Both the position numbers and the translations under genes were made by a program. From CAYUYM01 sp964449305 (lineage in GTDB: Bacteria > Bacteroidota > Ignavibacteria > SZUA-365 > CAYQST01), in the NCBI GenBank assembly GCA_964449305.1, contig CAYUYM010000008.1, positions 1-55,497 on the forward strand: DNA of 55,497 bases, written 5' to 3'. Positions 42,487 to 51,581 of this stretch are shown here, piece after piece (within the stretch, counting starts at the first letter, position 1; the number at the start of each line of letters is the position of its first letter). Below the pieces are notes generated by a model. It worked only from the letters and a program-made list of their open reading frames with translations. It was not told the origin of the DNA and made no database searches.

Positions 42487-43928
42487 ACCCTTCAGCCCAC
42501 ACACCCATGCGCAAGACCAAGATCATCTGCACCATCGGCCCGTCCACGGCGGGGGTCGACAACCTTGTCCGTCTCATCGAGGCGGGCATGGACGCCGCCC
42601 GCCTCAACTTCTCCCACGGCACGCATGAACAGCATGGCCGCACCATCGCCGACCTCCATGAGGCCATGCAGCGCACCGGCAAACCCGTCGCCATCATCCA
42701 GGACCTCCAGGGACCGAAGATCCGCACCGGCCGCGTGGCCGACGGTGCGGTCACCCTGATCGACGGTCAGACCTTCACCATCACCGTGGACGACCTCCCC
42801 ATCGGGACTGCTGAGCGCGTCACCACCGGCTACGCAAAGCTTGTGGACGAGGTCACGGCAGGATCCACCATCCTCCTCGATGACGGCTACATCATCCTCA
42901 CCATCGAGGCCATCTCGGGCCGCGACATCGTGACGCGCGTGGTGAAGGGCGGCATCCTGAAGAACAACAAGGGCATCATCGCGCCGGGAGCGTCCATCAG
43001 TGCGCCGTCATTGAGCCCGAAGGACCTCGACGATCTCCGCTTCGGTCTGGAGAACGGCGTCGATGTGGTGGCCCTGTCCTTCGTCCGCTCGGAGCGCGAC
43101 ATCATCGAGCTGAAATCCATCATGAAGATGCTGGGGACCGTGCTGCCTGTGGTGGCGAAGATCGAGCGCTACGAGGGCTACTCCGACATCGAGGACATCA
43201 TCCACGAGGCCGACGGCATCATGGTCGCCCGCGGAGATCTCGGCCTGGAAATGCCTGCCGAATCCGTGCCCGTGCTCCAGAAGCAGATCATCCGTCTGTG
43301 CAACGCCTGCGGGAAGCCTGTGATCACGGCCACGCAGATGCTCGAATCCATGATCGCCAATCCGCGCCCCACGCGTGCCGAGGCGAGTGACGTGGCCAAC
43401 GCCGTGCTCGACGGAACCGACTGCGTGATGCTGAGCGGGGAGACGTCGACCGGGGCCTACCCTTTCGATGCCGTCGGCTACATGCACCGCATCATTCTCT
43501 CGATCGAGGCAACGGAAAGGCTCAATCACACGCCCTATGTGGTGCCTGAGAACGCGATCGACAAGGTGACGGACGCCATCGGTCGCGCCTGCTGCGTGGT
43601 GGCCGCACAGATCGGCGCGGCGGCCATCGTGTCGCTGACGAGCTCCGGCGGGTCGGCCAAGATCGTGGCGAAGTACCGCCCCTGCGTCCCCATCATCGCT
43701 GTCACCGATCAGGAGCGCACGCTGCGGCGCATGGCGATGATCCACGGCACCGTGCCGATGCTCATCCCCTCGATCGAGGGGACGAATGCCGAGGAGGTGC
43801 TGGCCGACATCGCGGCGCGCATCCTCGCGGCCGGGCATGCCCGCAAGGGGGATTCCATCGTGCTCACCGCAGGCTTCCCCTTCGATGCGCGGGTGACGAC
43901 AAACATGCTCAAGGTGGTGAAGCTGTAG
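42483..43928 (+). CDS. pyk: Pyruvate kinase
   Basis: A 481-residue glycolytic enzyme forming pyruvate and ATP from phosphoenolpyruvate. The family start KTKIICTIGPS, RLNFSHGTHEQH, QDLQGPKIRTG, the active-site region VVAKIERYEGYSDIEDI and the signature GIMVARGDLGLEMP are all present, plus MLSGETSTGAYPFDAV and a full C-terminal regulatory domain. The ATG overlapping the sirtuin stop was kept; a Met nine codons in (42507) gives the more usual N-terminus. A strong terminator follows. Confidence 0.96.
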   Translation: MNPSAHTPMRKTKIICTIGPSTAGVDNLVRLIEAGMDAARLNFSHGTHEQHGRTIADLHEAMQRTGKPVAIIQDLQGPKIRTGRVADGAVTLIDGQTFTITVDDLPIGTAERVTTGYAKLVDEVTAGSTILLDDGYIILTIEAISGRDIVTRVVKGGILKNNKGIIAPGASISAPSLSPKDLDDLRFGLENGVDVVALSFVRSERDIIELKSIMKMLGTVLPVVAKIERYEGYSDIEDIIHEADGIMVARGDLGLEMPAESVPVLQKQIIRLCNACGKPVITATQMLESMIANPRPTRAEASDVANAVLDGTDCVMLSGETSTGAYPFDAVGYMHRIILSIEATERLNHTPYVVPENAIDKVTDAIGRACCVVAAQIGAAAIVSLTSSGGSAKIVAKYRPCVPIIAVTDQERTLRRMAMIHGTVPMLIPSIEGTNAEEVLADIAARILAAGHARKGDSIVLTAGFPFDARVTTNMLKVVKL

Positions 43929-43969
43929 GACTGCGGCGCAGGCACACGCACGGAGGGAATGCCAACAAA

Positions 43970-43999
43970 AAACCCGCGGGGATGGCCCCCGCGGGTTTT
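43970..43999. terminator. Bidirectional terminator between pyk and ppiD
   Basis: A perfect 12-bp stem (AAAACCCGCGGG and complement) with a 6-nt loop. The A-tract on one side and T-tract on the other make it usable for both convergent genes. Confidence 0.9.
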
Positions 44000-44018
44000 C
44001 GCATGTGCGTCAGGCGGA

Positions 44019-46142
44019 TCAGCGATAGAAGCGCTCGCGATTGTCCCTGATGTCGAGGCGGTTCTTCATCTCCTCGAACCAGCTGCGGATGAACTCCTGC
44101 TGGTTCTGGGCAAGGGCCTGCTTGCGAAGATCCTCGCGTTTCGCGGTGAACGTGGTCTCATCGAACGGGGCGATCTCGAGAAGCTGGACAATGTAGGCTC
44201 CATTGCGGCTCTTGAAGGCATCGGAGATCTCACCCGGCTTCATCTTGAGGATGGTGCCGATGAAGGCCCCGTCGGGGCCGACGCCAGCCGGGCCCTGGGC
44301 GAACACGAAGCGGCCGGTGCTGTCCACACGCAGGCCGGGCATCTTCGCGGCAATGTCTTCCAGCGTGCTGCCCTGGCTGCGGAGTTCCTTCGCCTTCGCG
44401 TGGGCGATCCTGAGCTGTCGTTCAAACACCACGGCCGGTGCAAGCTGGTCCTTCATCTCGTCGAGCGGGCGGTAGCCCTTCTCGCGGATGCCAGACACGA
44501 TGCACACCACGTAGCCATTGTTGGCACGGTAGACTCCGCTTAATGTACCCTCGCCGTTTTCGAAGGCGAAGTTCACGAGCGAGGCATTCATGCCGATGCC
44601 TGGGATCATTGCGCCGCTCTGTTTCGAGAACTCCGTGGTCTCCATCACCCTGTGGTTGGCAGACTGCGCCTCTGCCTCGAAGCCGTGCTCCTTGGCATAG
44701 TACGCGAAGTCACGGGCGCGTTCGTACACCTCGTTGCGCGTCTTCGTGCTGGGCTGCACCTTCACGCGCAGCTCGGTGACCTTGTAGTCGTTGGCCGTGC
44801 GGCCGGTGACCTTGATGATGTGGTAGCCATAGCTCGTCTTCACGGGGCCGACAATATCGCCCACCTTGGCACCGAAGCATGCGGTCTCGAATTCGGGGAT
44901 CATGCGACCCTTGGTGAACCAGCCGAGCTTGCCGCCATCGTTGCGCGACCCCTGGTCTTCGGAGAACTGGCTGGCGAGCATGGAGAAATCCTCCCCGGCC
45001 TTGACGCGGGCGAGGATCGACTCGGCCTTGGCCTTCTGAGCCGCATCATCGCTGTTGGGTTCCACCTTGATCAGGATGTGTGATGCTGCGACAAAGGGGT
45101 TGGCCGCGGTCTTGGTCTCGGTGATCTTGAAGAGCGACACACCGTTCTCATTGGCCACGGGGCCGACCACGGTGCCGACGGGCCTGCCGACGATGGCATC
45201 GGACACGGCGGGCATCATTTGAATCTCGCTGATCCACTGATCCTTGTAGGCCTGCTCGCCACGCTCGGTCACGAGTGTGTCGAAGCCCCTGCCCTTGGCG
45301 AGCTCATCCTGGATCTCCTGCATCTGGGCCTTCACATCGCTCGAATCGTTGGCATTGGCAAGATCCTCGAAGAACACATATTTCAGACGACGCATCTCGT
45401 GGGGCACCTTGATGCCGTAGCGCTGATCGTCGCGATATTTCTCGTAGTAGGCCTTGAACTCCTCCTCGCTCGGGCGGGCGGTGTCGTTCGCGGCAATGGT
45501 ACGCGGATCGAAGAAGATGTACCTGCCCATGGCCGGCATGTTCTCATCCATGAACCGCGTGCGCAGATCAAGATCCGTTGCCGGAACGCTGGCGGTGAGG
45601 ATGTTGACGATCTTGCTCTGGAGCACACTGAATTCGATCTGCTTCTCGGTGTTGAGCAGATACGAGTTGAGCCACTGGCGATCCTGGGCGTTGGGGTTCA
45701 TGACCCAGCCGCGATACTTCTGCCAGTCGAACTGCCCCGATGTGTCGGTGAAGAACTGCTGAAGCTCCTGCGGGGGGTTCTGCATCAGCCAGTCCACCTT
45801 CTCTTCATCCGTGACGGAGAGATTGTAATCGGCTGCCGCGCGCTTGATCACCGCCTGCGAGATGAACGTGTTCCACACCTCCTCGCGCAGCCTGGCCACC
45901 GTGGCGTCGTCCGGCTCCTTGCCGTTGTTCTGCTGCCGGTATTCCTCCACCCGCTGATCCACAAGTTTCTGGAATTCCTGTGAGGGAACGGCCTTTCCAT
46001 CGATCACGGCGATGTCGTTCTGCCCACCCTGCATCAGGGAGCCGACATCGACATCGCTGATCACCCAGAAGGCGATAAACACGACCGCAAATGCGATGAT
46101 GAATACATGTGCGTTGTCGCGCATTCTTGTCATCATGCCCAT
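44019..46142 (-). CDS. ppiD: PpiD/SurA-like periplasmic peptidyl-prolyl isomerase
   Basis: A 707-residue membrane-anchored folding factor. A single N-terminal TM (about 10-30) precedes a SurA-N-like helical domain (about 45-215). Parvulin (PpiC) sequence is clear in the middle (ASHILIKVEPNS, SQFSEDQGSRNDGGKLGWFTKG, FGAKVGDIVGPVKTSYGYHIIKV), with a flanking, less conserved rotamase-like region earlier (about 245-345) and a C-terminal one (about 530-640; PGEISDAFKSRNGAYIVQLLE). It probably assists outer-membrane protein folding. Several Mets cluster at the start; the first was used. Confidence 0.92.
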   Translation of the reverse strand: MGMMTRMRDNAHVFIIAFAVVFIAFWVISDVDVGSLMQGGQNDIAVIDGKAVPSQEFQKLVDQRVEEYRQQNNGKEPDDATVARLREEVWNTFISQAVIKRAAADYNLSVTDEEKVDWLMQNPPQELQQFFTDTSGQFDWQKYRGWVMNPNAQDRQWLNSYLLNTEKQIEFSVLQSKIVNILTASVPATDLDLRTRFMDENMPAMGRYIFFDPRTIAANDTARPSEEEFKAYYEKYRDDQRYGIKVPHEMRRLKYVFFEDLANANDSSDVKAQMQEIQDELAKGRGFDTLVTERGEQAYKDQWISEIQMMPAVSDAIVGRPVGTVVGPVANENGVSLFKITETKTAANPFVAASHILIKVEPNSDDAAQKAKAESILARVKAGEDFSMLASQFSEDQGSRNDGGKLGWFTKGRMIPEFETACFGAKVGDIVGPVKTSYGYHIIKVTGRTANDYKVTELRVKVQPSTKTRNEVYERARDFAYYAKEHGFEAEAQSANHRVMETTEFSKQSGAMIPGIGMNASLVNFAFENGEGTLSGVYRANNGYVVCIVSGIREKGYRPLDEMKDQLAPAVVFERQLRIAHAKAKELRSQGSTLEDIAAKMPGLRVDSTGRFVFAQGPAGVGPDGAFIGTILKMKPGEISDAFKSRNGAYIVQLLEIAPFDETTFTAKREDLRKQALAQNQQEFIRSWFEEMKNRLDIRDNRERFYR

Positions 46143-46201
46143 AATCTACAATCTCCGATAAGTAATGGCTGTTGGTACTTCATATTCATGCAATGACATC
46201 C

Positions 46202-46232
46202 ACGAAAGATACTGAAGAATTGTGGAATATCG
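46202..46232 (-). promoter_or_regulatory. Candidate promoter for ppiD
   Basis: Minus strand TTCG, 19 nt, TATCTTTC: one mismatch in each element of TTTG-n19-TAnnTTTG. The leader would be about 55 nt. Confidence 0.3.
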
Positions 46233-46308
46233 AAATTGTCGAAAAGATGGGAGGAAAACAACAACGGGAGCGCGGAAAATTCCCTTCACCCCCTGGACCC
46301 CGGACAAA

Positions 46309-46336
46309 GAAAATGCCGGAGTTCGCACTCCGGCAT
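46309..46336 (-). terminator. Intrinsic terminator of the FadL-like gene
   Basis: On the minus strand a perfect 10-bp stem (ATGCCGGAGT and complement) with a 4-nt loop is followed by TTTTCTTT. It lies 27 nt past the stop codon. Confidence 0.88.
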
Positions 46337-46362
46337 CAAATGAAGGACTTCCACAAGGTTTG

Positions 46363-47805
46363 TCAGAAACGGTAGGCGATGGAGAACATCAACGCCGATG
46401 TGTCGATTTTTTCGTTCGTCTGCATGTATTCGTTCGCCACCTGCGTGTCGGGGTCCTTGTAGTTCAGGTTTTCCTGCGAGTATTTCGTCATCACATAGGT
46501 CGCATTGATGCTGAAGGAGTGCTCAAACGTGTACCCCAGCCCGAAGCTGATGATCTTCCGGTCGAAGTCCGAGGGGGAATCCTTGAACGGCGTGAACTGC
46601 ATGCCGTAGCCGCCCCTCACAGCGAGTTCCGTCCTCGGGATCCGGAGCTCCATGCCGAGGCGGTAGTTGGTGGTCGCCTGCAGCAGCTTCTTGAGGTTCT
46701 TGTTCTTCTCCGACAGGTTGAAATCGCTCGCCGAGGAGTTGGAGAACTCCATCTGGGTGTAGTCCGCCAGATCCACGTCACCGCTCACCGTGATGAAATC
46801 GACGGGGCGGCCGGACACGCCGAAGGTGAACACCCACGGTGTGGTGACCTCGTAGTCGTTGTACGTCTTGTAGGAGTATGACAGATTGCCTCCGTTCACG
46901 AACGAGGAATGGCCGGAACGGGTGAAATCCTCCTTGATCGTCATTGTGGTGGGCGTCTGGATGGTGAGGCCGAAGCTCGCCCGTTCGGGGATGCTGTACA
47001 GCACACCCAGTTTCAGGTTCCATCCGGAAAGGTCCTGGCTCACAGTTTCATCCATGGTGAAACGTTTGAACCCGCTGCGCGTGGCATTGCCGACACCGAC
47101 GATCGGCCCCTGGTTCATCCCCTGCGGATCCGTCTCCACGAAGGTGCGGATCCACTTGTACTCACCCGTCTGGATGTTCAGTCCGAGACCCACGTTGAGG
47201 TTCGGCGCCACCTCCATGGCACCGCCGAAGGACCACTGGTTCAGGCTTCCACTCTCCAGTACATCACCAGACTGAAGCACGTTGCGTGTGATCGGGGACC
47301 ATTGCGATGTATCCTCGAGGCCCACCTGCCATGCCAGATCGTAGTACTCGTCGCTGTCCCACAGGCTGTTGAGAATCGAGGAGTGCTGGTTGTATCCTTC
47401 GAACATGAGGGCGCCGGTGAAGTCCGTGATGCGGTTGTACCCGGCAGCCAGCACAAAGCTGCCACGGGCCACGGGGAAGGGCAGGGCGAAACCGATGCTG
47501 TTCAGACCGGTGGAGGAGTTGTTGTAGGAGGTGGTGGCGCCGAGAAAGGTCGCGTCGTTGTTGGCCTTGAGGTAGGTCATGCCGAGCGAAAACTCGGGGC
47601 TGCGGAGCTGTCCCAGCCCGGCGGGGTTCCAATACAGCGCGGAGAAGTCGTCGGCCAGGCCGGTGAAGGCATTGCCCATGGCCGCGGAGCGTGCGCTGAC
47701 CACCGACCCCGGCTGGGAGATGCGAAGGGCATCGATGGTGTACTGTGCGTGGGCGGCGGCGGCGGTGAGCAGAAGGAGCAGGGTGATATGAAGAATGCGT
47801 TTCAT
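46363..47805 (-). CDS. OmpP1/FadL-type outer-membrane transport protein
   Basis: A 480-residue barrel protein with a signal peptide (about 1-20, ending AHAQ). The start of the mature protein, ALRISQPGSVVSARSAAMGNAFTGLADDFSALYWNPAGLGQL, is the conserved hatch region of FadL/OmpP1 (and the related PorV) family, in which NPAG is the hallmark. The remainder is amphipathic beta sequence ending SIAYRF with a terminal Phe. It may import hydrophobic compounds; a PorV-like T9SS role is possible but the size and hatch fit FadL as well. AAGGAC supports the start; an upstream in-frame Met is 21 codons earlier. Confidence 0.9.
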   Translation of the reverse strand: MKRILHITLLLLLTAAAAHAQYTIDALRISQPGSVVSARSAAMGNAFTGLADDFSALYWNPAGLGQLRSPEFSLGMTYLKANNDATFLGATTSYNNSSTGLNSIGFALPFPVARGSFVLAAGYNRITDFTGALMFEGYNQHSSILNSLWDSDEYYDLAWQVGLEDTSQWSPITRNVLQSGDVLESGSLNQWSFGGAMEVAPNLNVGLGLNIQTGEYKWIRTFVETDPQGMNQGPIVGVGNATRSGFKRFTMDETVSQDLSGWNLKLGVLYSIPERASFGLTIQTPTTMTIKEDFTRSGHSSFVNGGNLSYSYKTYNDYEVTTPWVFTFGVSGRPVDFITVSGDVDLADYTQMEFSNSSASDFNLSEKNKNLKKLLQATTNYRLGMELRIPRTELAVRGGYGMQFTPFKDSPSDFDRKIISFGLGYTFEHSFSINATYVMTKYSQENLNYKDPDTQVANEYMQTNEKIDTSALMFSIAYRF

Positions 47806-47867
47806 GGGATGTCCTTGGTGGGATGAATCATCAGGATGGGAGGCGATCCGGAGCAGTGACCGCGACA

Positions 47868-48812
47868 TCAGCGGGTGCGGGAGCCGCCACGGCTTCCACC
47901 GCTGGAACCACCGGAGCTGCCGCCGGAGCTGCCGCCGCGACTGCCGCCGGAGCTGCCACCGGAACTGCCGCCACGGCTTCCACCGTCGGAGGGCGGCGTG
48001 TAGGAAGGTGGCGGTGAGTACGTGGGGGACGACCCGCGCGAGCGCTCGCCGGAGGACGACCCGCGTGACCGGTCACCGGTGGATGATCCGGACCTGTCAC
48101 GCACGGCATCGGTGCTGCGGCCGCTCTCACGCGAGCGCGTCGACTGTGTGCCGGTGGAGCCGTCGCGCGACCGCCCACCGCCTGTCGGCGTCGAGAGAGA
48201 GCCTGTGCCCACCTGGTCCGTGCGTGTGCGCGTGCGCAGCAGATCGTCGCCTGCACCGCCCGTCCGTGATCGCGCGGCGGAGTTGCGTGATCCCGTCCCA
48301 GCCGCCGGCACGTAACTGCGCGTCGTGCCGCGTTCGCGCGAGCTGATCGCGCCCGACGTGCGCGACCTGCTGCGGTCGTTCACGTAGTATCCGCGGCCGT
48401 CGTAATGATACGACCCGTGCTGGTAATACCCGCCCCAGGCATACGGAGAGTACCCGCCATACCATCCCCAGGGATTGTAGTACCACGGGGAGTAATACGG
48501 GAAGCCCCAGGACAGGCACCAGCCGTCGTACCAGCCATCATTGTACCAGCCATAGTCCCATCCCCAGAAATGGGGCGAGGGAGAGTAGAACCGGAAGCTG
48601 CGGTACGGGTTGCCAAAGTAGTAGTTGTTCGTGACCGTGGCACCGGTGGTCGAATCGTAGCTCGTCTCGGAGTAATCGGCGTAGTCGCCGTCAACTCCGC
48701 CGCCCTGCGGCCGGTACTCGTCGTGGAACACGAACTGGGTGTAGCATCCTCCGAGCAGCAGCGACAGCACTGCCAGCGATGCAAGGTGTCGGATTACAGG
48801 AGCGATTTTCAT
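47868..48812 (-). CDS. Lipoprotein with Trp/Tyr/Gly-rich middle and Ser-Gly-Gly-Arg repeat tail
   Basis: A 314-residue protein with a lipobox LLLGGC (C23). Residues about 65-145 are extremely rich in Trp, Tyr, Gly and Pro (DGWYDGW, WYYNPWGWYGGYSPYAWGGYY). From about 150 the chain becomes low complexity with Arg, Ser and Gly, ending in repeated SGGSRGGSSGGS motifs. No enzymatic domain. It is probably a surface-exposed or periplasmic disordered lipoprotein. Its gene ends 62 nt before the FadL-like start and may share a transcript. The very GC-rich repeat end could be prone to length variation. Confidence 0.78.
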   Translation of the reverse strand: MKIAPVIRHLASLAVLSLLLGGCYTQFVFHDEYRPQGGGVDGDYADYSETSYDSTTGATVTNNYYFGNPYRSFRFYSPSPHFWGWDYGWYNDGWYDGWCLSWGFPYYSPWYYNPWGWYGGYSPYAWGGYYQHGSYHYDGRGYYVNDRSRSRTSGAISSRERGTTRSYVPAAGTGSRNSAARSRTGGAGDDLLRTRTRTDQVGTGSLSTPTGGGRSRDGSTGTQSTRSRESGRSTDAVRDRSGSSTGDRSRGSSSGERSRGSSPTYSPPPSYTPPSDGGSRGGSSGGSSGGSRGGSSGGSSGGSSGGSRGGSRTR

Positions 48813-49004
48813 GGTGTGCCTCTTCGAAGGATCATCGGTGGATCAATTCCTCACTCCAACCACATCAAAAATGGTGCCTGATGCATTCCTGTCGTTTCAC
48901 CCCTGCCCTCGGCATTCGCCGCTTCCCACACCCCGGCGGGTGACCGAAATTCTGGACGGTGTGTTCTGCGAAATCGTACACCGGCAACCGGATGGGGCGC
49001 CTGG

Positions 49005-50033
49005 TCAATCGTTGCGGAGGTGCTCCATCACGCGGGCCACATCCTGCGGGCTGCCCAGAAACACGGGAGTGCGCTGATGAATCTCCGTGGGCTGGATCTC
49101 GAGGATGCGCCCCCGGCCGTCGGTCGCCATGCCCCCGGCCTGTTCCAGGATGAAGGCCATCGGGTTCGCTTCATACAGCAGTCGCAGCTTGCCCTTCGGG
49201 TTCTTCGTGTCTCCCGGATACATGAAGATGCCGCCATAAAGGAGTGTCCGATGTACATCGGCCACCAGGCTCCCCACATACCGCGCCGTGTAGGGCCTGC
49301 CGTTCAGGGCATCGGTGCGCTGGAATTCCTCCACCGCCCGCCGCATGCCCGCGCTCCAGAGATTGCGGTTGCCCTCGTTCGTGCTGTAGATCGAACCATG
49401 CCCGGGTATGCGGATGTTCTCGTGCGACAGGAGAAAGGCGCCGATCGTGGGATCGAGGGTGAACCCGTGGACACCATGCCCCGCCGTGAACACCATGATG
49501 GTGCTCGATCCATACATGATGTATCCGGCGGCGATCTGGGCGTATCCGGGCTGCAGGATGTCCTCCACCGTGCCCGGGCCGCCAGGCGTCACCCGGTGCA
49601 TCACGGAAAAGATGGTCCCGATCGTGACGTTCGCATCAATGTTCGACGATCCGTCGAGCGGGTCGAACAGGATGATGTAGTCGCCGTTGCGATATTCCTC
49701 GGGAATGGTGATCAGTTTTTCATCCTCCTCCGAGGCCATGGCACAGAGGTGGCCGCCGTATTCCAGCGTGCTGATGAACAGCTCATTGGCAAAGACATCG
49801 AGCTTCTTCTGCTCGTCGCCCGATGCATTTGCGGTCTCCGTCTTTCCGAGGATGTCGACGAGGCCGGCACGGCGCACTTCGCGCGAAACCACCTTCGCCG
49901 CAAGTGCCACGTCGCGCAGGAGCGATGAGAATGTGCCTGAAGCGCCCGGGTGGAGCTTCTCCGACTCCGTGATGTGACGCTGAATGGTACAGATTCTCGT
50001 TTCGTTGCCGAGAAAGGATGGGAATTCAGACAT
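49005..50033 (-). CDS. fbp: Fructose-1,6-bisphosphatase, class I
   Basis: A 342-residue gluconeogenic phosphatase. Conserved: MASEEDE (metal site), ILFDPLDGSSNIDAN (metal site and class I signature), and GKLRLLYEANPMAFILEQAGG near the C-terminus with the catalytic region. Length is normal. The start has a weak AGGGC ribosome site. It lies 8 nt after the RsbW-like gene on the same strand, so the two are co-transcribed. About 190 nt of featureless sequence separate its 3' end from the lipoprotein gene. Confidence 0.96.
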   Translation of the reverse strand: MSEFPSFLGNETRICTIQRHITESEKLHPGASGTFSSLLRDVALAAKVVSREVRRAGLVDILGKTETANASGDEQKKLDVFANELFISTLEYGGHLCAMASEEDEKLITIPEEYRNGDYIILFDPLDGSSNIDANVTIGTIFSVMHRVTPGGPGTVEDILQPGYAQIAAGYIMYGSSTIMVFTAGHGVHGFTLDPTIGAFLLSHENIRIPGHGSIYSTNEGNRNLWSAGMRRAVEEFQRTDALNGRPYTARYVGSLVADVHRTLLYGGIFMYPGDTKNPKGKLRLLYEANPMAFILEQAGGMATDGRGRILEIQPTEIHQRTPVFLGSPQDVARVMEHLRND

Positions 50034-50041
50034 GGCATGCC

Positions 50042-50473
50042 CTATGATGTTGGTGATGGTGCGTCGTGTGCGTGACGGAGGGCGAGGCAGACCCGCATAC
50101 CGGTCTCCAACCGGTGGAACTCCACCGAGTCCATGAAGGCACGGATGATGAGCACCCCACGGCCGCCCTCCTTCAGGAGATTGTCCGTGTTGCGTGGATC
50201 AGGGATGGCATCCGGCACGAAACCCACACCCTCATCCTGGACACAGAAACGAATCCAGTCATTGTCACAGCTGCAGTCGAGCAGCACGGACTTCGCGGGA
50301 TCGCCGTTGTTGCCATGGATGATGGCATTGTTCACCGCCTCGGTCACGGAGATCATGATGCGATCCACCGTGTCGGGGGGCAGGTGCAGTGCGTCGCAGA
50401 TTTCCAACAGGAAGGATTCGACGTTCCGTATGCTGGATCGGACACTGGGAAATTGGATGGAACGGGTCAGCAA
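50042..50473 (-). CDS. RsbW/SpoIIAB-type anti-sigma serine kinase
   Basis: A 143-residue GHKL ATPase. N-box SVTEAVNNAIIHGN (42-55; E45, N49), G1 box QDEGVGF (79-85) and G2 box GGRGVLIIRAFMD (103-115) are intact. Such proteins bind and inhibit a sigma factor or another target and phosphorylate a STAS antagonist. The frame has no ATG near the expected N-terminus, so a TTG at 50473 is used; SIQFPS right after it fits the family start. No sigma factor is adjacent. Candidate partners are the STAS proteins at 31177 and 55000. It is followed 8 nt later by fbp. Confidence 0.88.
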   Translation of the reverse strand: MLTRSIQFPSVRSSIRNVESFLLEICDALHLPPDTVDRIMISVTEAVNNAIIHGNNGDPAKSVLLDCSCDNDWIRFCVQDEGVGFVPDAIPDPRNTDNLLKEGGRGVLIIRAFMDSVEFHRLETGMRVCLALRHAHDAPSPTS

Positions 50474-50549
50474 GGGTGTCTCGCGATTGGAGGTGCTGAT
50501 GGAGGAAATTATGATGTGGCAGGTCGGAAATCAAGCTCCTGCCATGACG

Positions 50550-51506
50550 TTATTGGCCGGTGATGGCGACAGTCCCCTTTGTGTCGATGAACCCCCACTT
50601 CCCGTCGAGTTCCACGGCGGCCAGCCCCTCCGAAAAGGCGTAGGCCTGGTTGAAGCGCGGTTCGATCACCATGGCGCCGGTGGAATCCACGAAGCCGTAT
50701 TTGTCGCCCTTCTTCACGGGTGCCAGACCGCTGACAAAATCCCCCGCGAGATCGTAGACCGCCTCGATGGCCACATCCCCGGTCGTGGTGATGAAGCCAT
50801 ACTTCCCCGTCACCTGGTCGCCCTGGCGGTACCATGCCCGGCCGTCGGAAAACACACCGCAGTCGTTGAAGCGGGGCTCGATCACCACCTTTCCCGACGT
50901 GTCGATGTAGCCGCAGAGGCCGGTGTATTCATCCCCCACGCGGATCATGGCCAGCCCACCGGAGAACTCCCGTGCCTCGTCGAAACGCGGTTCGATCACC
51001 ATCGCCCCGGTCCGATCGATGTACCCGCATTTCACCTCGAAGCCGTCACCGGTGCGGATCACGGCACGCCCCTCGGCAAATCGCTCCGCGCCATCGAACT
51101 GCGGCTGGATCACCATCGTCCCCGTCCGGTCGATGTACCCGTATCTGCCATCCACCATCACCGCGGCCAGCCCTTCGGAGAAGCGCTCCGCGCCATCGTA
51201 CTTCGGCTCGATGGCCCATTTCCCGGTCCTGTCGATGAAGCCGTATTTTCCATCCTCGGCCATCGGGGCGAGCCCGTCGGAAAACACGCTGGGGGTTGCG
51301 AAGTCGGCGTCGATCACCAGCTTCCCCGTCTTGTCGATGAAGCCGTATTTCCCGGACTCCGCATCGCCGAGGCGCACGGCCGCAAGGCCGTCGGAGAAGG
51401 GATTCACGGAATCATACTGCAGCAGAGTGTCCGACGTCTTTCTTCCACATGAAGAAACCAGCAGCAGAACAGGGATGAGGATCGGAAGGAAACGATGGGA
51501 TTGCAT
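50550..51506 (-). CDS. WG-repeat lipoprotein
   Basis: A 318-residue protein with a lipobox (LLLVSSC, C20). Eight WG-type beta repeats can be read, each with a core like KYGFIDRTGKWAIEP followed by AxxFSEGLAxV. The repeats are about 30-40 residues apart. WG repeat proteins are common in Bacteroidota and probably mediate protein or surface interactions; no enzyme activity is expected. It lies between the T9SS-exported hydrolase gene upstream (75 nt gap) and the RsbW-like gene on the same strand. Confidence 0.88.
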   Translation of the reverse strand: MQSHRFLPILIPVLLLVSSCGRKTSDTLLQYDSVNPFSDGLAAVRLGDAESGKYGFIDKTGKLVIDADFATPSVFSDGLAPMAEDGKYGFIDRTGKWAIEPKYDGAERFSEGLAAVMVDGRYGYIDRTGTMVIQPQFDGAERFAEGRAVIRTGDGFEVKCGYIDRTGAMVIEPRFDEAREFSGGLAMIRVGDEYTGLCGYIDTSGKVVIEPRFNDCGVFSDGRAWYRQGDQVTGKYGFITTTGDVAIEAVYDLAGDFVSGLAPVKKGDKYGFVDSTGAMVIEPRFNQAYAFSEGLAAVELDGKWGFIDTKGTVAITGQ

Positions 51507-51581
51507 GATGTCACCGGAATTGGTGGAGGGATACGCCGGAGTCTGGGAACGGTACCGTGCCGTGGTGGATGGAAGCGCCGC

